Shown: positions 39,649-48,281 of the stretch, one piece after another
Layout: the number at the start of each line of letters is the position of its first letter
How positions within the stretch are numbered: position 1 is the first letter of the stretch
NCBI GenBank assembly: GCA_017513245.1
Contig: JAFXGK010000007.1
Location: 186,001 to 250,000, forward strand
Direction: 5' to 3'
Origin: Clostridia bacterium
Lineage (GTDB): Bacteria > Bacillota > Clostridia > Oscillospirales > Acutalibacteraceae
Length of the DNA: 64,000 bases
Made by a program: the position numbers and the translations under genes
The notes under the pieces: model-generated
The model's database searches: none
What the model saw: the letters and a program-made list of their open reading frames with translations, nothing else
Told to the model about the DNA's origin: nothing

Positions 39649-40310
39649 TTAAGTTTCTCCGGTGAAAATCTGTAGCCGACTTTATATATGGTTTCAATAG
39701 CCTCTCCGAGGCCGAGCTTTTTCTTAAGTCGCTGCACGTGCAAATCAATTGTTCGGGTGTTGCCGAAATAGGGCTCCTGCCAAACCTGCTCAAATATCGT
39801 TTCACGGTAGAGGGCGATGTTTTTGTTGCGAAAGAAAAACAAAAGCAGGTCGTACTCCTTGGCGGGCAGAGGAATTTCCTCACCGTTTAGCAAAACGGTG
39901 CGAGAAAGTGTGTCGATTTTAATGTTTCCTATAGTTATTTCTTTTTCGGTCTTGCCGTAGCGGCGAAGCACCGTTTCTATTCTCGCGAGCAGTTCTTCAA
40001 GGTCGAAGGGCTTGGAAATATAGTCTTCGGCACCCAGCCGCAGTCCCTTAACTCGGCTTTCGACCGCCGTCTTGGCGGTAACGAAAATTACCGGCACCTC
40101 ATACTGCTTTATGTAGTCCAAAAGGTCATACCCGTCGATATCGGGCAGCATTATATCCAAAAGAGCAAGGTCATAGTGCTTGTGTTCTATGAGTGCGGTT
40201 GCCGCCATACCGTTTTCGGCGGTATCGCAAAGGTAGCCGTTTTTCAAAAGGCAGAGCTTGGTCATTTCGGCTATCGCTTTTTCGTCTTCAACCACGAGAA
40301 TTCTGTTCAT
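39645..40310 (-). CDS. OmpR-family response regulator
   Basis: A 221-residue regulator: receiver domain (residues 1-115) with the acidic pair in VVEDEKA, phospho-acceptor Asp52 in LALLDIMLPD, Thr in VIFVTAK and Lys in YISKPFD; then a winged-helix domain (residues 125-221) ending YRFSPEKLK. It is first in the operon RR-kinase-unknown protein and overlaps the kinase start. Direct repeats TTGTATC lie just before its -10 box, suggesting autoregulation. Confidence 0.95.
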   Translation of the reverse strand: MNRILVVEDEKAIAEMTKLCLLKNGYLCDTAENGMAATALIEHKHYDLALLDIMLPDIDGYDLLDYIKQYEVPVIFVTAKTAVESRVKGLRLGAEDYISKPFDLEELLARIETVLRRYGKTEKEITIGNIKIDTLSRTVLLNGEEIPLPAKEYDLLLFFFRNKNIALYRETIFEQVWQEPYFGNTRTIDLHVQRLKKKLGLGEAIETIYKVGYRFSPEKLK

Positions 40311-40330
40311 TCAAAACACCCCCACAAAAC

Positions 40331-40361
40331 ATTATAGCAGATATTGTATCGTTTTTGTATC
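40331..40361 (-). promoter_or_regulatory. Response-regulator promoter with two 11-bp-spaced boxes
   Basis: TATAAT on the minus strand (40336-40331). Upstream, TTGTATC (plus strand) at 40344-40350 and 40355-40361, spaced 11 bp, the repeat period typical of OmpR-family sites. The same boxes occur upstream of the C39 gene at nearly the same distance from its -10. Confidence 0.65.
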
Positions 40362-40368
40362 GTAAGCA

Positions 40369-40394
40369 AAACAGCCCCTTTGCAGGGGCTGTTA
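40369..40394 (-). terminator. Terminator of the trkA-trkH-HAD operon
   Basis: AACAGCCCC / GGGGCTGTT with a 6-base loop and a short T-run on the minus strand, just after the HAD gene stop. Confidence 0.75.
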
Positions 40395-40396
40395 TA

Positions 40397-41107
40397 TTAT
40401 AATTCGGTTTTTATGTATTCGAGAAGCTCGCAAAAGGAACCCTGCGGGTAGCGCGAAATATCGCGGTTGTCCTTATTGATTATGCAACGCGGGAAGAGGA
40501 AAACCCTCATTCCGAGAGTTTCTGCAATCATATCCTCGTCTACGTTGTTGCCAACCATAAGACATTCCTCGGGGCATACGTCCATTTCGTTTAAAATATC
40601 GAGGTAGTATTCACGGCTCGGTTTGCAGTAGCGTGAATTTTCATAGGTCGTTATAACCTCGAAATCGTCGCTGTCGCAGCCGGCCCATTCAATGCGGCTG
40701 AGGGTTGCAATGCGGGGGAATAGCGGATTGGTTGCAAGCGCTGTGCGAAGACCCAAGGCTTTAATTTCCTTTATCGCCTCGTCGGCTTTGGGGTCTTTAG
40801 TGCAAACGTCACGCACGAGGGAAAATTCGTTTTTATAAAAGTCTTCAAAAATCGGCTCGTCGGCGCGTGCGCGCTCACCGAATACACCCGAGAAAAAGTC
40901 CCAAAATGCAGCCTCGTTCGTCTTGCTGCCGTCGTTTTTCATCATGGCTGAGGTACCGCCCCAGATAGCGGTAACCAGTTTTTCGGGGTCGTAGCCGTGC
41001 GGGGCGAGACGTGCGGCAAGATTTTTAAAATATACCTTTATAAAAAGGTTTTCGTTCATTGGCAGCAGGGTGCCGTCGAGGTCGAATAATACTGTAGTTA
41101 GTTTCAT
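40397..41107 (-). CDS. HAD-family hydrolase
   Basis: A 236-residue haloacid-dehalogenase-type hydrolase: motif I FDLDGTLLPMN, motif II ATNPLFP, motif III Lys in RYCKPSREYY and motif IV VGNNVDEDMIAE. It acts on small phosphorylated molecules in the cytoplasm; the substrate cannot be read from the sequence. It lies nine bases after trkH. Confidence 0.92.
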   Translation of the reverse strand: MKLTTVLFDLDGTLLPMNENLFIKVYFKNLAARLAPHGYDPEKLVTAIWGGTSAMMKNDGSKTNEAAFWDFFSGVFGERARADEPIFEDFYKNEFSLVRDVCTKDPKADEAIKEIKALGLRTALATNPLFPRIATLSRIEWAGCDSDDFEVITTYENSRYCKPSREYYLDILNEMDVCPEECLMVGNNVDEDMIAETLGMRVFLFPRCIINKDNRDISRYPQGSFCELLEYIKTEL

Positions 41108-41116
41108 AAAACTCCT

Positions 41117-42568
41117 TTAACGATACTTTCGCGACCAGGTTGAGGGAGAAAGCGCAATAATAAGCGGGAAAATTTCGAGTCGGCCCAAGAGCATGGCAAA
41201 CGAAAGTACAATGGTCGAAAAGTCGGAATAGGCCGAGAAGTTCGTAGTGGGTCCGACGCCTGCAAAGCCGGGACCTACGTTGTTATAGCAGGCCGCCGCG
41301 GCCGAGATGTTTGTTTCGAGACTGAAGGGTTCAATGCACAACAGCAGGAAGATTGCAACAAAGCATACAATATATATAACCAAATAAACGGTAACGCTGT
41401 CGAGTGTGTTTTCGTCCACGTTTTTCCCCTCGAACGAAATCTTATTTACCGAGCGGGGGTGTAAAATCTTGCGTATTTCGCGGCCTATAAGCTTAAACAG
41501 CATAACAACACGCGAAACCTTAAGTCCGCCTGCGGTAGAGCCCGCACAGCCGCCGATAAACATTAGGGTGAATAAAATACCCTTAGAAAATCCGGGCCAC
41601 AAATCGAAGTTGGTGGTGGTGAAGCCCGTTGTGGTAATAATCGAAGAAACCTGGAAGGCCGAGTGACGGAAAGCCGCAGAAAAGCTGTCGTACATCGAGT
41701 AAACGTTTGCTGTGATTGCGGCAACGGCAAACACGACGATACCAACGTAACACCAAAGTTCCTCGCTCTTGAGAACCGAGCGTATACGGCGCATCAAAAT
41801 GAGGTAATAGAGGTTAAAGTTTAGACCGAATATAAGCATAAAGACCGTAATGACCCATTGCATATAGGGGGTGTAACTTGCGATGCTGTCGGCCTTTATG
41901 CCGAAACCGCCCGTACCGGCTGTGCCGAGAGAGTGAACCACGCTGTCAAACAAAGGCATACCGCCGGCATAGAGCATAGTTATTTCGAGCGCAGTCAGCG
42001 CGATGTAGATAAGGTATAGTATTTTTGCGGTGTCCTTAACGCGGGGAACAAGCTTGCCTATAATCGGGCCGGGCATTTCGGCGCGCATAACGTTCATGGT
42101 GCCTTTGGTGTTTCCCGGTATGATGGCCATAACGAAAACAAGCACACCCATACCGCCTACCCAGTGGGTAAAGCTGCGCCAAAAGAGAAGGCTTTTTTCT
42201 ATGCTCTCTACGTTTTGAATAATAGAGGCGCCGGTGGTGGTAAATCCGCTTACCGTTTCGAAAAGGGCGTCAACGTAGGAGGGGATAGCGCCGCTGATGT
42301 AAAAGGGCAACGCACCGATAGCCGATAAAATCATCCAGGCGAACGCGACCGAAACAAATCCCTCGCCTGCGTAGATGCTGCGATTTTTAGTGCGTGATAC
42401 AATAACAAACAAAAGGCCTACCGCGAGCGCAATTCCGGCGGTTATAAGCAGCGCGTGCAAAGCGGTGGTCTCGCCATAGTAAAGCGATACCAGCACGGGC
42501 AGAATAAGTAATCCTGCCTCAGCCATGACGATGCGGCCGATTATGTTTAAAACCATTCTGTAATTCAT
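41117..42568 (-). CDS. trkH: Potassium uptake protein TrkH
   Basis: A 483-residue membrane protein, the ion-conducting subunit of the Trk/Ktr system, with about ten membrane segments and the four pore-loop signatures: SGFTTTGASI, LGTAGTGGFGI, STTGFTTTNF-like TTTGFTTTN, and NVGPGFAGVGP. The basic loop GGLKVSRVVMLFKLIGREIRKILHP (key GGxKxxR) is present. trkA lies seven bases upstream in the same operon, giving the full transporter. Confidence 0.95.
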   Translation of the reverse strand: MNYRMVLNIIGRIVMAEAGLLILPVLVSLYYGETTALHALLITAGIALAVGLLFVIVSRTKNRSIYAGEGFVSVAFAWMILSAIGALPFYISGAIPSYVDALFETVSGFTTTGASIIQNVESIEKSLLFWRSFTHWVGGMGVLVFVMAIIPGNTKGTMNVMRAEMPGPIIGKLVPRVKDTAKILYLIYIALTALEITMLYAGGMPLFDSVVHSLGTAGTGGFGIKADSIASYTPYMQWVITVFMLIFGLNFNLYYLILMRRIRSVLKSEELWCYVGIVVFAVAAITANVYSMYDSFSAAFRHSAFQVSSIITTTGFTTTNFDLWPGFSKGILFTLMFIGGCAGSTAGGLKVSRVVMLFKLIGREIRKILHPRSVNKISFEGKNVDENTLDSVTVYLVIYIVCFVAIFLLLCIEPFSLETNISAAAACYNNVGPGFAGVGPTTNFSAYSDFSTIVLSFAMLLGRLEIFPLIIALSPSTWSRKYR

Positions 42569-42575
42569 AAAAAAC

Positions 42576-43934
42576 CTACTTTATAATGTCGGTAATATCG
42601 TTTACGCGAATGCCTGCGGTGAGCACAATAACCATATCGCCGACGGCAATAGCGTCGTCACCGGAAGGGATGAAGGGACGTCGACCGCGAATGATACCTG
42701 CGATAAGCACGTTTTTCTTAAGCGTGATTTCCTTAAGCGGAACACCCACCAGCGGATTTTCCTGCTGGATGTTGAATTCAAGCGCTTCTGCGCCGCCATC
42801 CATAATCTTGTAAAGAGTTTCCATCTTGCTGCCCATAGAATTTTGCAGACCGCGAGCGTAGCCGAGAATTACGTTGGCAACGGTGCGACGGGGCGAGAAA
42901 ACGCTCTCAATTCCGATTTTTTCGGCCAGCGCGCCAAAATCCTCGCGGTTTACCTTGGCAACAACCTTCGGAACGTTTTGTGCCTCGGCAAAGAGTGAAA
43001 TCAGAATATTTTCTTCGTCTATACCGGTCAGAGCAACGAAGGCATCGGCCGAAGCCACGCCCTCCTCTACGAGAACCTCCTGATGTGCGGCGTCGCCCTT
43101 GATTACGATGGCCTCGGGCAGAGCCTCGCAAAATTCTTCACAGCGCCCGGTGCTCTGGTCAATAATCTTTACGGTCGAGCCGCCGTCAAGCAGCATTTTG
43201 GAAAGGTAAAAAGCGGTGCGGCTTGCACCGAGAATCATTATGGTGCGTGCCTTCTTTTTGGAAAGGCCCAAAGCCTTGAATAACTTTTGTATTTCGCCGG
43301 GCGAGGCGGTAATGCCGATGTGGTCGCCTTCTTTAAGCACGAAGTTACCGTGGGGAATAAACACCTCATCATCGCGGCGAACTGCACAAATAAGGAACTT
43401 TTGCTTATAATGCTTACGCATTTCAATCAGGCTCATGCCGCCCAGCGGCGAACCCTCGCGGATGCGAAGTTCAATCATTTCAAAGCTTCGGCGTGAAAAA
43501 GGCTCAATCTTAACGGCCGAGGGAAGCTGAAGCGTATTAAATATTTCTCTCGCGGCTAAAAGTTCGGGGTTTATGGCCATAGAAAGACCGAGCTCGCGGC
43601 GTAAAAATACTAAATCGTGATCGTTATATTCGGGATTGCGAATACGGGCAATGGTGTGGTCGGCGCCCAGTCTTTTTGCCATAAAGCAACTGAGCATATT
43701 AAACTCGTCCGAGCCCGTTACCGAAATAAAGAGGTCGCAGTCCTCGATTCCTGCATCCGAAAGGGTGTGACAATCGGCGCCCGAACCACATATACCCATG
43801 CAGTCGTAAAGCTCAACCGATTCGGCAACGATACGGGTGTCCTTGTCGATCACCGTAACGTCGTGGCCTTCCGAAACGAGGCTTTCAATAATAGTGGCTC
43901 CTATTTTACCGCAGCCAACTACAATAATCTTCAT
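42576..43934 (-). CDS. trkA: Trk potassium transporter regulatory subunit TrkA
   Basis: A 452-residue cytoplasmic protein with two tandem RCK units. The first N-domain has IIVVGCGKIGATI and the second ILGASRTAFYLSKML; both precede acidic ribose-binding positions (VIDKD, IIDQS). RCK_C domains follow each. It binds nucleotides and gates TrkH. First in the trkA-trkH-HAD operon. Confidence 0.95.
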   Translation of the reverse strand: MKIIVVGCGKIGATIIESLVSEGHDVTVIDKDTRIVAESVELYDCMGICGSGADCHTLSDAGIEDCDLFISVTGSDEFNMLSCFMAKRLGADHTIARIRNPEYNDHDLVFLRRELGLSMAINPELLAAREIFNTLQLPSAVKIEPFSRRSFEMIELRIREGSPLGGMSLIEMRKHYKQKFLICAVRRDDEVFIPHGNFVLKEGDHIGITASPGEIQKLFKALGLSKKKARTIMILGASRTAFYLSKMLLDGGSTVKIIDQSTGRCEEFCEALPEAIVIKGDAAHQEVLVEEGVASADAFVALTGIDEENILISLFAEAQNVPKVVAKVNREDFGALAEKIGIESVFSPRRTVANVILGYARGLQNSMGSKMETLYKIMDGGAEALEFNIQQENPLVGVPLKEITLKKNVLIAGIIRGRRPFIPSGDDAIAVGDMVIVLTAGIRVNDITDIIK

Positions 43935-44031
43935 AACGAATCACCTTTCGAGGATAATTATACTAATACGAACATTATACTACGAGCCTGCACATTTTTC
44001 CATAAAAACTTTTGAGGGGTGCTTTTTACAG

Positions 44032-44061
44032 TTGAAAAAGGGGCGGTTTTCGTGGTAAAAT
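44032..44061 (+). promoter_or_regulatory. Promoter of the pepD-GH2 operon
   Basis: TTGAAA (44032-44037), 18 bases, TAAAAT (44056-44061), 34 bases before the ATG. Confidence 0.65.
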
Positions 44062-44095
44062 AGGTCTATAGAATTTTAAAAAGCGGGAGAAAATA

Positions 44096-45502
44096 ATGAG
44101 AATTTTAAACAACCTATCGCCCGAAAGGGTTTTTTACTATTTTGAGGATTTGTGCTCGGTTCCTCACGGCTCGGGCAACACGGCTGCAATTTCCGATTAT
44201 TGCGAAAATTTTGCCAAGGAAAAGGGCCTTTGCTACCGCCGTGACAAACTTGGAAATATCGTAATAAAAAAGAGCGCAACCCCCGGCAAGGAGAAAAGTC
44301 CGTCAGTGATTTTGCAGGGTCACCTTGATATGGTTTGCGAAAAGGCCGAGGGAATCGATATCGATATGGAAAAAGAGGGTATACGCCTTAAAATCGAGGG
44401 CGACCTTATCGGCGCCGAGGGCACAACGCTCGGCGGAGATAACGGTATTGCAGTAGCTATGGTTATGGCAATGCTCGAGGACGATACGCTTTCCCACCCC
44501 GAGATAATTGCCGTGTTCACAGTCGATGAGGAGACGGGAATGTTCGGCGCCGAGGGCCTTGATATGAGCGATATCGACAGCAGCCTGCTTATTAATATCG
44601 ACTCCGAAGAGGAGGGCGTGTTCACGGTTAGCTGTGCGGGCGGCGCACGCGCCCATTTTGCCTTCTCGCTTGACCGCGAAAGTATAAAAGCGGAGGCCTA
44701 TAAAATCAGAATCGACGGCCTTAAGGGCGGTCATTCGGGCGTTGAAATCGATAAGGGACGCCAAAATGCCAACATCCTTTTGGGCGCCCTCTTAAAGCGC
44801 ATTCCCAATATTAAAATCGCAAGCGTGGCAGGTGGACTTAAGGATAACGCAATCCCTGCCGCAAGCGAGTGCGTAGCTGTGTGCGCCGACCCCACCGCCA
44901 TTGTGAAGCGTTTCTGCGAGGAAAACACGATCGAAACCGATAAAGGCCTTAATATAACGGTTTCCAAAGCAGAGGCCGACGACTGTTTCACCGCGTCCGC
45001 CACCGAGACCATAATAGAATTTTTAACCACCGTACCCAACGGAATTATTTCGATGAGCGAGGATATCGAGGGCCTTGTGCAGACCTCACTTAACCTCGGA
45101 ATTTTAAAGACCGAGGGAAATAAGGTTGAAGGCTCGTTTGCGGTTCGCAGTTCGGTACTTGCCGAGCGAAGCGAGCTGATTGACCGGCTGGAAAACATAG
45201 CGAAAAAACTAGGCGCCGACTTCACGGCCGACAGTTTTTATCCTGCCTGGGAGTATAAAAAAGATTCCCTCCTGCGCGATACCATGTGTCGTGTTTGGGA
45301 AAAGGAGATGGGAACGGCCGCTACCGTGTCGGCCATCCACGCAGGCCTTGAATGCGGCCTTTTCTGCGAAAAGAAACCGGGGCTTGACGCGGTGTCGATA
45401 GGACCCGATATGTTCGACGTTCACACCCCGCGTGAGCGCCTGTCCGTATCCTCTACCGAGAGGGTATATAATTTCTTACGAGAGGTGTTAAAGGCTATAT
45501 GA
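44096..45502 (+). CDS. pepD: Aminoacyl-histidine dipeptidase (PepD, M20)
   Basis: A 468-residue metallopeptidase of the PepD/beta-Ala-His dipeptidase group. Metal and catalytic motifs: VILQGHLDMV (His, Asp), GTTLGGDNGIAVAM (bridging Asp), FTVDEETGMFGA (Glu-Glu) and LLINIDSEEEG (Asp), with the C-terminal His in GPDMFDVHTPRE. It hydrolyses broad dipeptides in the cytoplasm. GGGAG lies eight bases before the ATG. Its stop overlaps the next peptidase gene by four bases. Confidence 0.95.
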   Translation: MRILNNLSPERVFYYFEDLCSVPHGSGNTAAISDYCENFAKEKGLCYRRDKLGNIVIKKSATPGKEKSPSVILQGHLDMVCEKAEGIDIDMEKEGIRLKIEGDLIGAEGTTLGGDNGIAVAMVMAMLEDDTLSHPEIIAVFTVDEETGMFGAEGLDMSDIDSSLLINIDSEEEGVFTVSCAGGARAHFAFSLDRESIKAEAYKIRIDGLKGGHSGVEIDKGRQNANILLGALLKRIPNIKIASVAGGLKDNAIPAASECVAVCADPTAIVKRFCEENTIETDKGLNITVSKAEADDCFTASATETIIEFLTTVPNGIISMSEDIEGLVQTSLNLGILKTEGNKVEGSFAVRSSVLAERSELIDRLENIAKKLGADFTADSFYPAWEYKKDSLLRDTMCRVWEKEMGTAATVSAIHAGLECGLFCEKKPGLDAVSIGPDMFDVHTPRERLSVSSTERVYNFLREVLKAI

Positions 45503-46554
45503 CGAGCCGAATTTGCACACTAAAGGAAATGCTCGAATGCGGCGAAGCATTGCTTATAATGAGCGAGGAAAACCGCCGCTATCTTACCGGCTTTCCCTCA
45601 AGTGCAGGGGCCGTGCTCATAACGAAGGACACGGCCGAACTTTTAATTGATTTTCGTTATTTTGAAAAGGCGAGGGCGGTTGTAAAGCACCTTAAGACGG
45701 TGCTTTGCCGCAGTGTATCTGAGGAGATATTAAAGCGCGATATTAAGCGACTTTACCTCGAAACCGAATATATAACGCTTGGCGAGTACGACCGCCTTGC
45801 CAAAAAACTGCCTGATACAGAACTGTCGGGTGACGGCAGGTTTTCGCTCGCGCTTTCGCGTATGCGCGCAGTAAAGAGCCAAGGCGAGCTTTCGCTTATC
45901 CGCGATGCGCAAAAAATAACCGATAACGGCTTTTCCTATATCCTCGAGAGAATAGAAAAGGGACGTACCGAGCGTGAAATCGCGCTTGACCTCGAGTTTT
46001 TTATGCGTAAAGAGGGCAGTGAGGGCGTTGCTTTTGATTTTATTGTGGTATCGGGCGAAAACTCCTCGCTTCCGCACGGAGTTCCGGGTGAGAGAAGGCT
46101 TCAAAAGGGCGATTTTATCACTATGGATTTTGGCGCCGTTGTGGGCGGATACCGCTCGGATATGACCCGTACGGTTGCGCTTGGCTACGTGAGCGACGAG
46201 CAAAAAACGGTTTATAACACCGTGCTGGCGGCGCAAGAGGCCGCGCTGTGTGATATTAAGGCAGGTAAAATTTGCCGCGATATCGACAAAACGGCGCGCG
46301 ATATAATAGAAAACGCAGGCTTTCACGGCTGCTTCGGCCATGGACTCGGCCACAGCGTGGGACTTAATATCCATGAAAACCCGTCGTTTAATACCGTCTG
46401 TGAGACCGAGCTTTTACCCGGCACGGTTATGACGGTTGAGCCGGGAATATACCTTGAGGGACGCTTCGGCGTTCGAATTGAGGATATGGTTTGCGTCACG
46501 GCTGATGGCTGTGAAAATCTTACGGCCTCGCGTAAGGACCTTATAATACTATAG
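45499..46554 (+). CDS. Xaa-Pro aminopeptidase family (M24B)
   Basis: A 351-residue peptidase. The creatinase-like N-domain is followed by the pita-bread domain with five metal ligands: Asp in ITMDFGAVV, Asp in YRSDMTRT, His in FGHGLGHSVGL, Glu in MTVEPGIYL and Glu in VRIEDMV. Removes N-terminal residues before proline. Coupled to pepD, which suggests joint breakdown of proline-containing peptides. Confidence 0.95.
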   Translation: MTSRICTLKEMLECGEALLIMSEENRRYLTGFPSSAGAVLITKDTAELLIDFRYFEKARAVVKHLKTVLCRSVSEEILKRDIKRLYLETEYITLGEYDRLAKKLPDTELSGDGRFSLALSRMRAVKSQGELSLIRDAQKITDNGFSYILERIEKGRTEREIALDLEFFMRKEGSEGVAFDFIVVSGENSSLPHGVPGERRLQKGDFITMDFGAVVGGYRSDMTRTVALGYVSDEQKTVYNTVLAAQEAALCDIKAGKICRDIDKTARDIIENAGFHGCFGHGLGHSVGLNIHENPSFNTVCETELLPGTVMTVEPGIYLEGRFGVRIEDMVCVTADGCENLTASRKDLIIL

Positions 46555-46565
46555 AAGGTGCCGAA

Positions 46566-48239
46566 ATGAAGAAAGAAAAACTTATAAGCCTGTCCTCTAA
46601 GCGGCCGCTTACGGGCGACGTTCCGCACGACGTTTACCCTCGTCCGCAGTTAAAACGCGATTCCTTTTTTTGCCTGAACGGCGAGTGGGAGTTTTCCTCC
46701 TCCGACGGCGAAGAGCCTACTGTCCGCGGCAAGATTTTAGTGCCGTTTCCGCGTGAATCAGCCCTTTCGGGAGCGTGTGAATGGACGGGCAAGAACCTTT
46801 ACTACCGCAAAAAATTCACCCTGCCCGACGGGTTTGAAAAGGGCAGAGTAATACTGCACGTAGGCGCCGCCGACCAGCAGACCTACGTTACCGTAAACGG
46901 AACGGCTCTTCCGTGCCATCGCGGCGGATATTTATCCTTCTCGTTTGATATTACCGATTACGTTTTACGCGAAAACGAACTTTTCATAAAGGTTGTCGAC
47001 GACCCTGCCGACAAAAGTGAGCCCTACGGCAAGCAGTGCGTAAAGCGCGGCGGAATGTGGTATACCCCGGTTTCGGGTATTTGGCAGACGGTTTGGCTCG
47101 AGTGCGTGCCGAATGAGTATATTGAAAAGCTCATAATAACGCCCAATGAAAAGGGCGCCTCAATTATGGTAAAGGGCATAAACGAGGGCGTGGTAAAGGT
47201 CGACGGTGAGGGCGAATATAAAATAGAAAAAGGCCGCGCCGAAATCGTGCTCCAAAACCCCGAATATTGGTCGCCCGAAAACCCGCGTCTTTACCGCTTT
47301 ACGGTTGAGGCAGGGGAGGATAAGGTCGAATCGTATTTCGCGGTCAGAACGCTTGAAATAAAAGAGGTGGACGGCATTCCTCGTCTGTGTCTTAACGGGA
47401 AGCCATATTTCTTTAACGGACTTCTCGACCAAGGCTACTTCAGCGACGGTATATATACCCCTGCCGACCTTGCAGCCTACACCGATGATATTGAGTTTAC
47501 CAAGCGCCTCGGCTTTAATATGTTGCGCAAGCACATAAAAATCGAGCCCGAATACTTCTACTGCGAATGTGACCGTCTTGGCATCGTCGTCTTTCAGGAT
47601 ATGGTCAACAACGGCGGGTATAACTTCCTTTTTGATACCGCTCTGCCCACGGTAGGACTCAAGAAAAAGAGCGACAAACGCAAAAAGGATAAGACGTTCC
47701 TAAACTTTATGGACGATATGTTCGGTACCGTAGAACAGCTTTATAACCACCCTTCCATCTGCCTTTGGACGATATTCAACGAAGGCTGGGGTCAGGCCAA
47801 CAGCAGTTTCCTTTATAAGGAACTGAAGAAGTACGACTCGACACGCTTTATCGACAGCGCCTCAGGTTGGTTTAAGGGCGGCGAAAACGACGTGGTAAGC
47901 GAACACGTTTATTTTAAACCCTATAAATTCCGTTCGGCAGACAAGCCGGTGTTTTTATCGGAATTCGGCGGCTACGCCCACCGAGTTGATGGCCACGTCT
48001 TTAACCCCGATAAGCAGTACGGCTACCGCAAGATAGAAACGCGTGAGCAACTGCTGTCAGACCTTAGAAAACTCTATGAAACAGAGGTTATTCCTGCGGT
48101 AGAGCGGGGCCTTTGCGCTGCGGTTTACACCCAACTTTCGGACGTTGAGGACGAAACCAACGGTCTTATAACCTATGACCGTATGGTCGAAAAGGTCGAT
48201 GCCCGGGAACTGCGCAAACTGTTTGAAAATATAAACTAA
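46566..48239 (+). CDS. Glycoside hydrolase family 2 enzyme
   Basis: A 557-residue GH2 protein: sugar-binding jelly-roll (NGEWEFSSSDG; GKNLYYRKKF), immunoglobulin-like middle, and TIM barrel. The acid/base Glu is in LWTIFNEGWGQ and the nucleophile Glu in PVFLSEFGGYAHR. The protein is shorter than typical beta-galactosidases and has no signal peptide, so it is cytoplasmic; beta-galactosidase, glucuronidase or mannosidase activity cannot be separated here. Twelve bases after the M24 gene; terminator follows. Confidence 0.92.
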   Translation: MKKEKLISLSSKRPLTGDVPHDVYPRPQLKRDSFFCLNGEWEFSSSDGEEPTVRGKILVPFPRESALSGACEWTGKNLYYRKKFTLPDGFEKGRVILHVGAADQQTYVTVNGTALPCHRGGYLSFSFDITDYVLRENELFIKVVDDPADKSEPYGKQCVKRGGMWYTPVSGIWQTVWLECVPNEYIEKLIITPNEKGASIMVKGINEGVVKVDGEGEYKIEKGRAEIVLQNPEYWSPENPRLYRFTVEAGEDKVESYFAVRTLEIKEVDGIPRLCLNGKPYFFNGLLDQGYFSDGIYTPADLAAYTDDIEFTKRLGFNMLRKHIKIEPEYFYCECDRLGIVVFQDMVNNGGYNFLFDTALPTVGLKKKSDKRKKDKTFLNFMDDMFGTVEQLYNHPSICLWTIFNEGWGQANSSFLYKELKKYDSTRFIDSASGWFKGGENDVVSEHVYFKPYKFRSADKPVFLSEFGGYAHRVDGHVFNPDKQYGYRKIETREQLLSDLRKLYETEVIPAVERGLCAAVYTQLSDVEDETNGLITYDRMVEKVDARELRKLFENIN

Positions 48240-48240
48240 A

Positions 48241-48276
48241 AAAAGACCCCGTCAACCGACGGGGTCTTTTAATTTT
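48241..48276. terminator. Bidirectional terminator between GH2 and putP
   Basis: AAAAGACCCCGTC / GACGGGGTCTTTT with loop AACC; A/T tails on both sides serve both convergent genes. Confidence 0.9.
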
Positions 48277-48281
48277 AAAGT

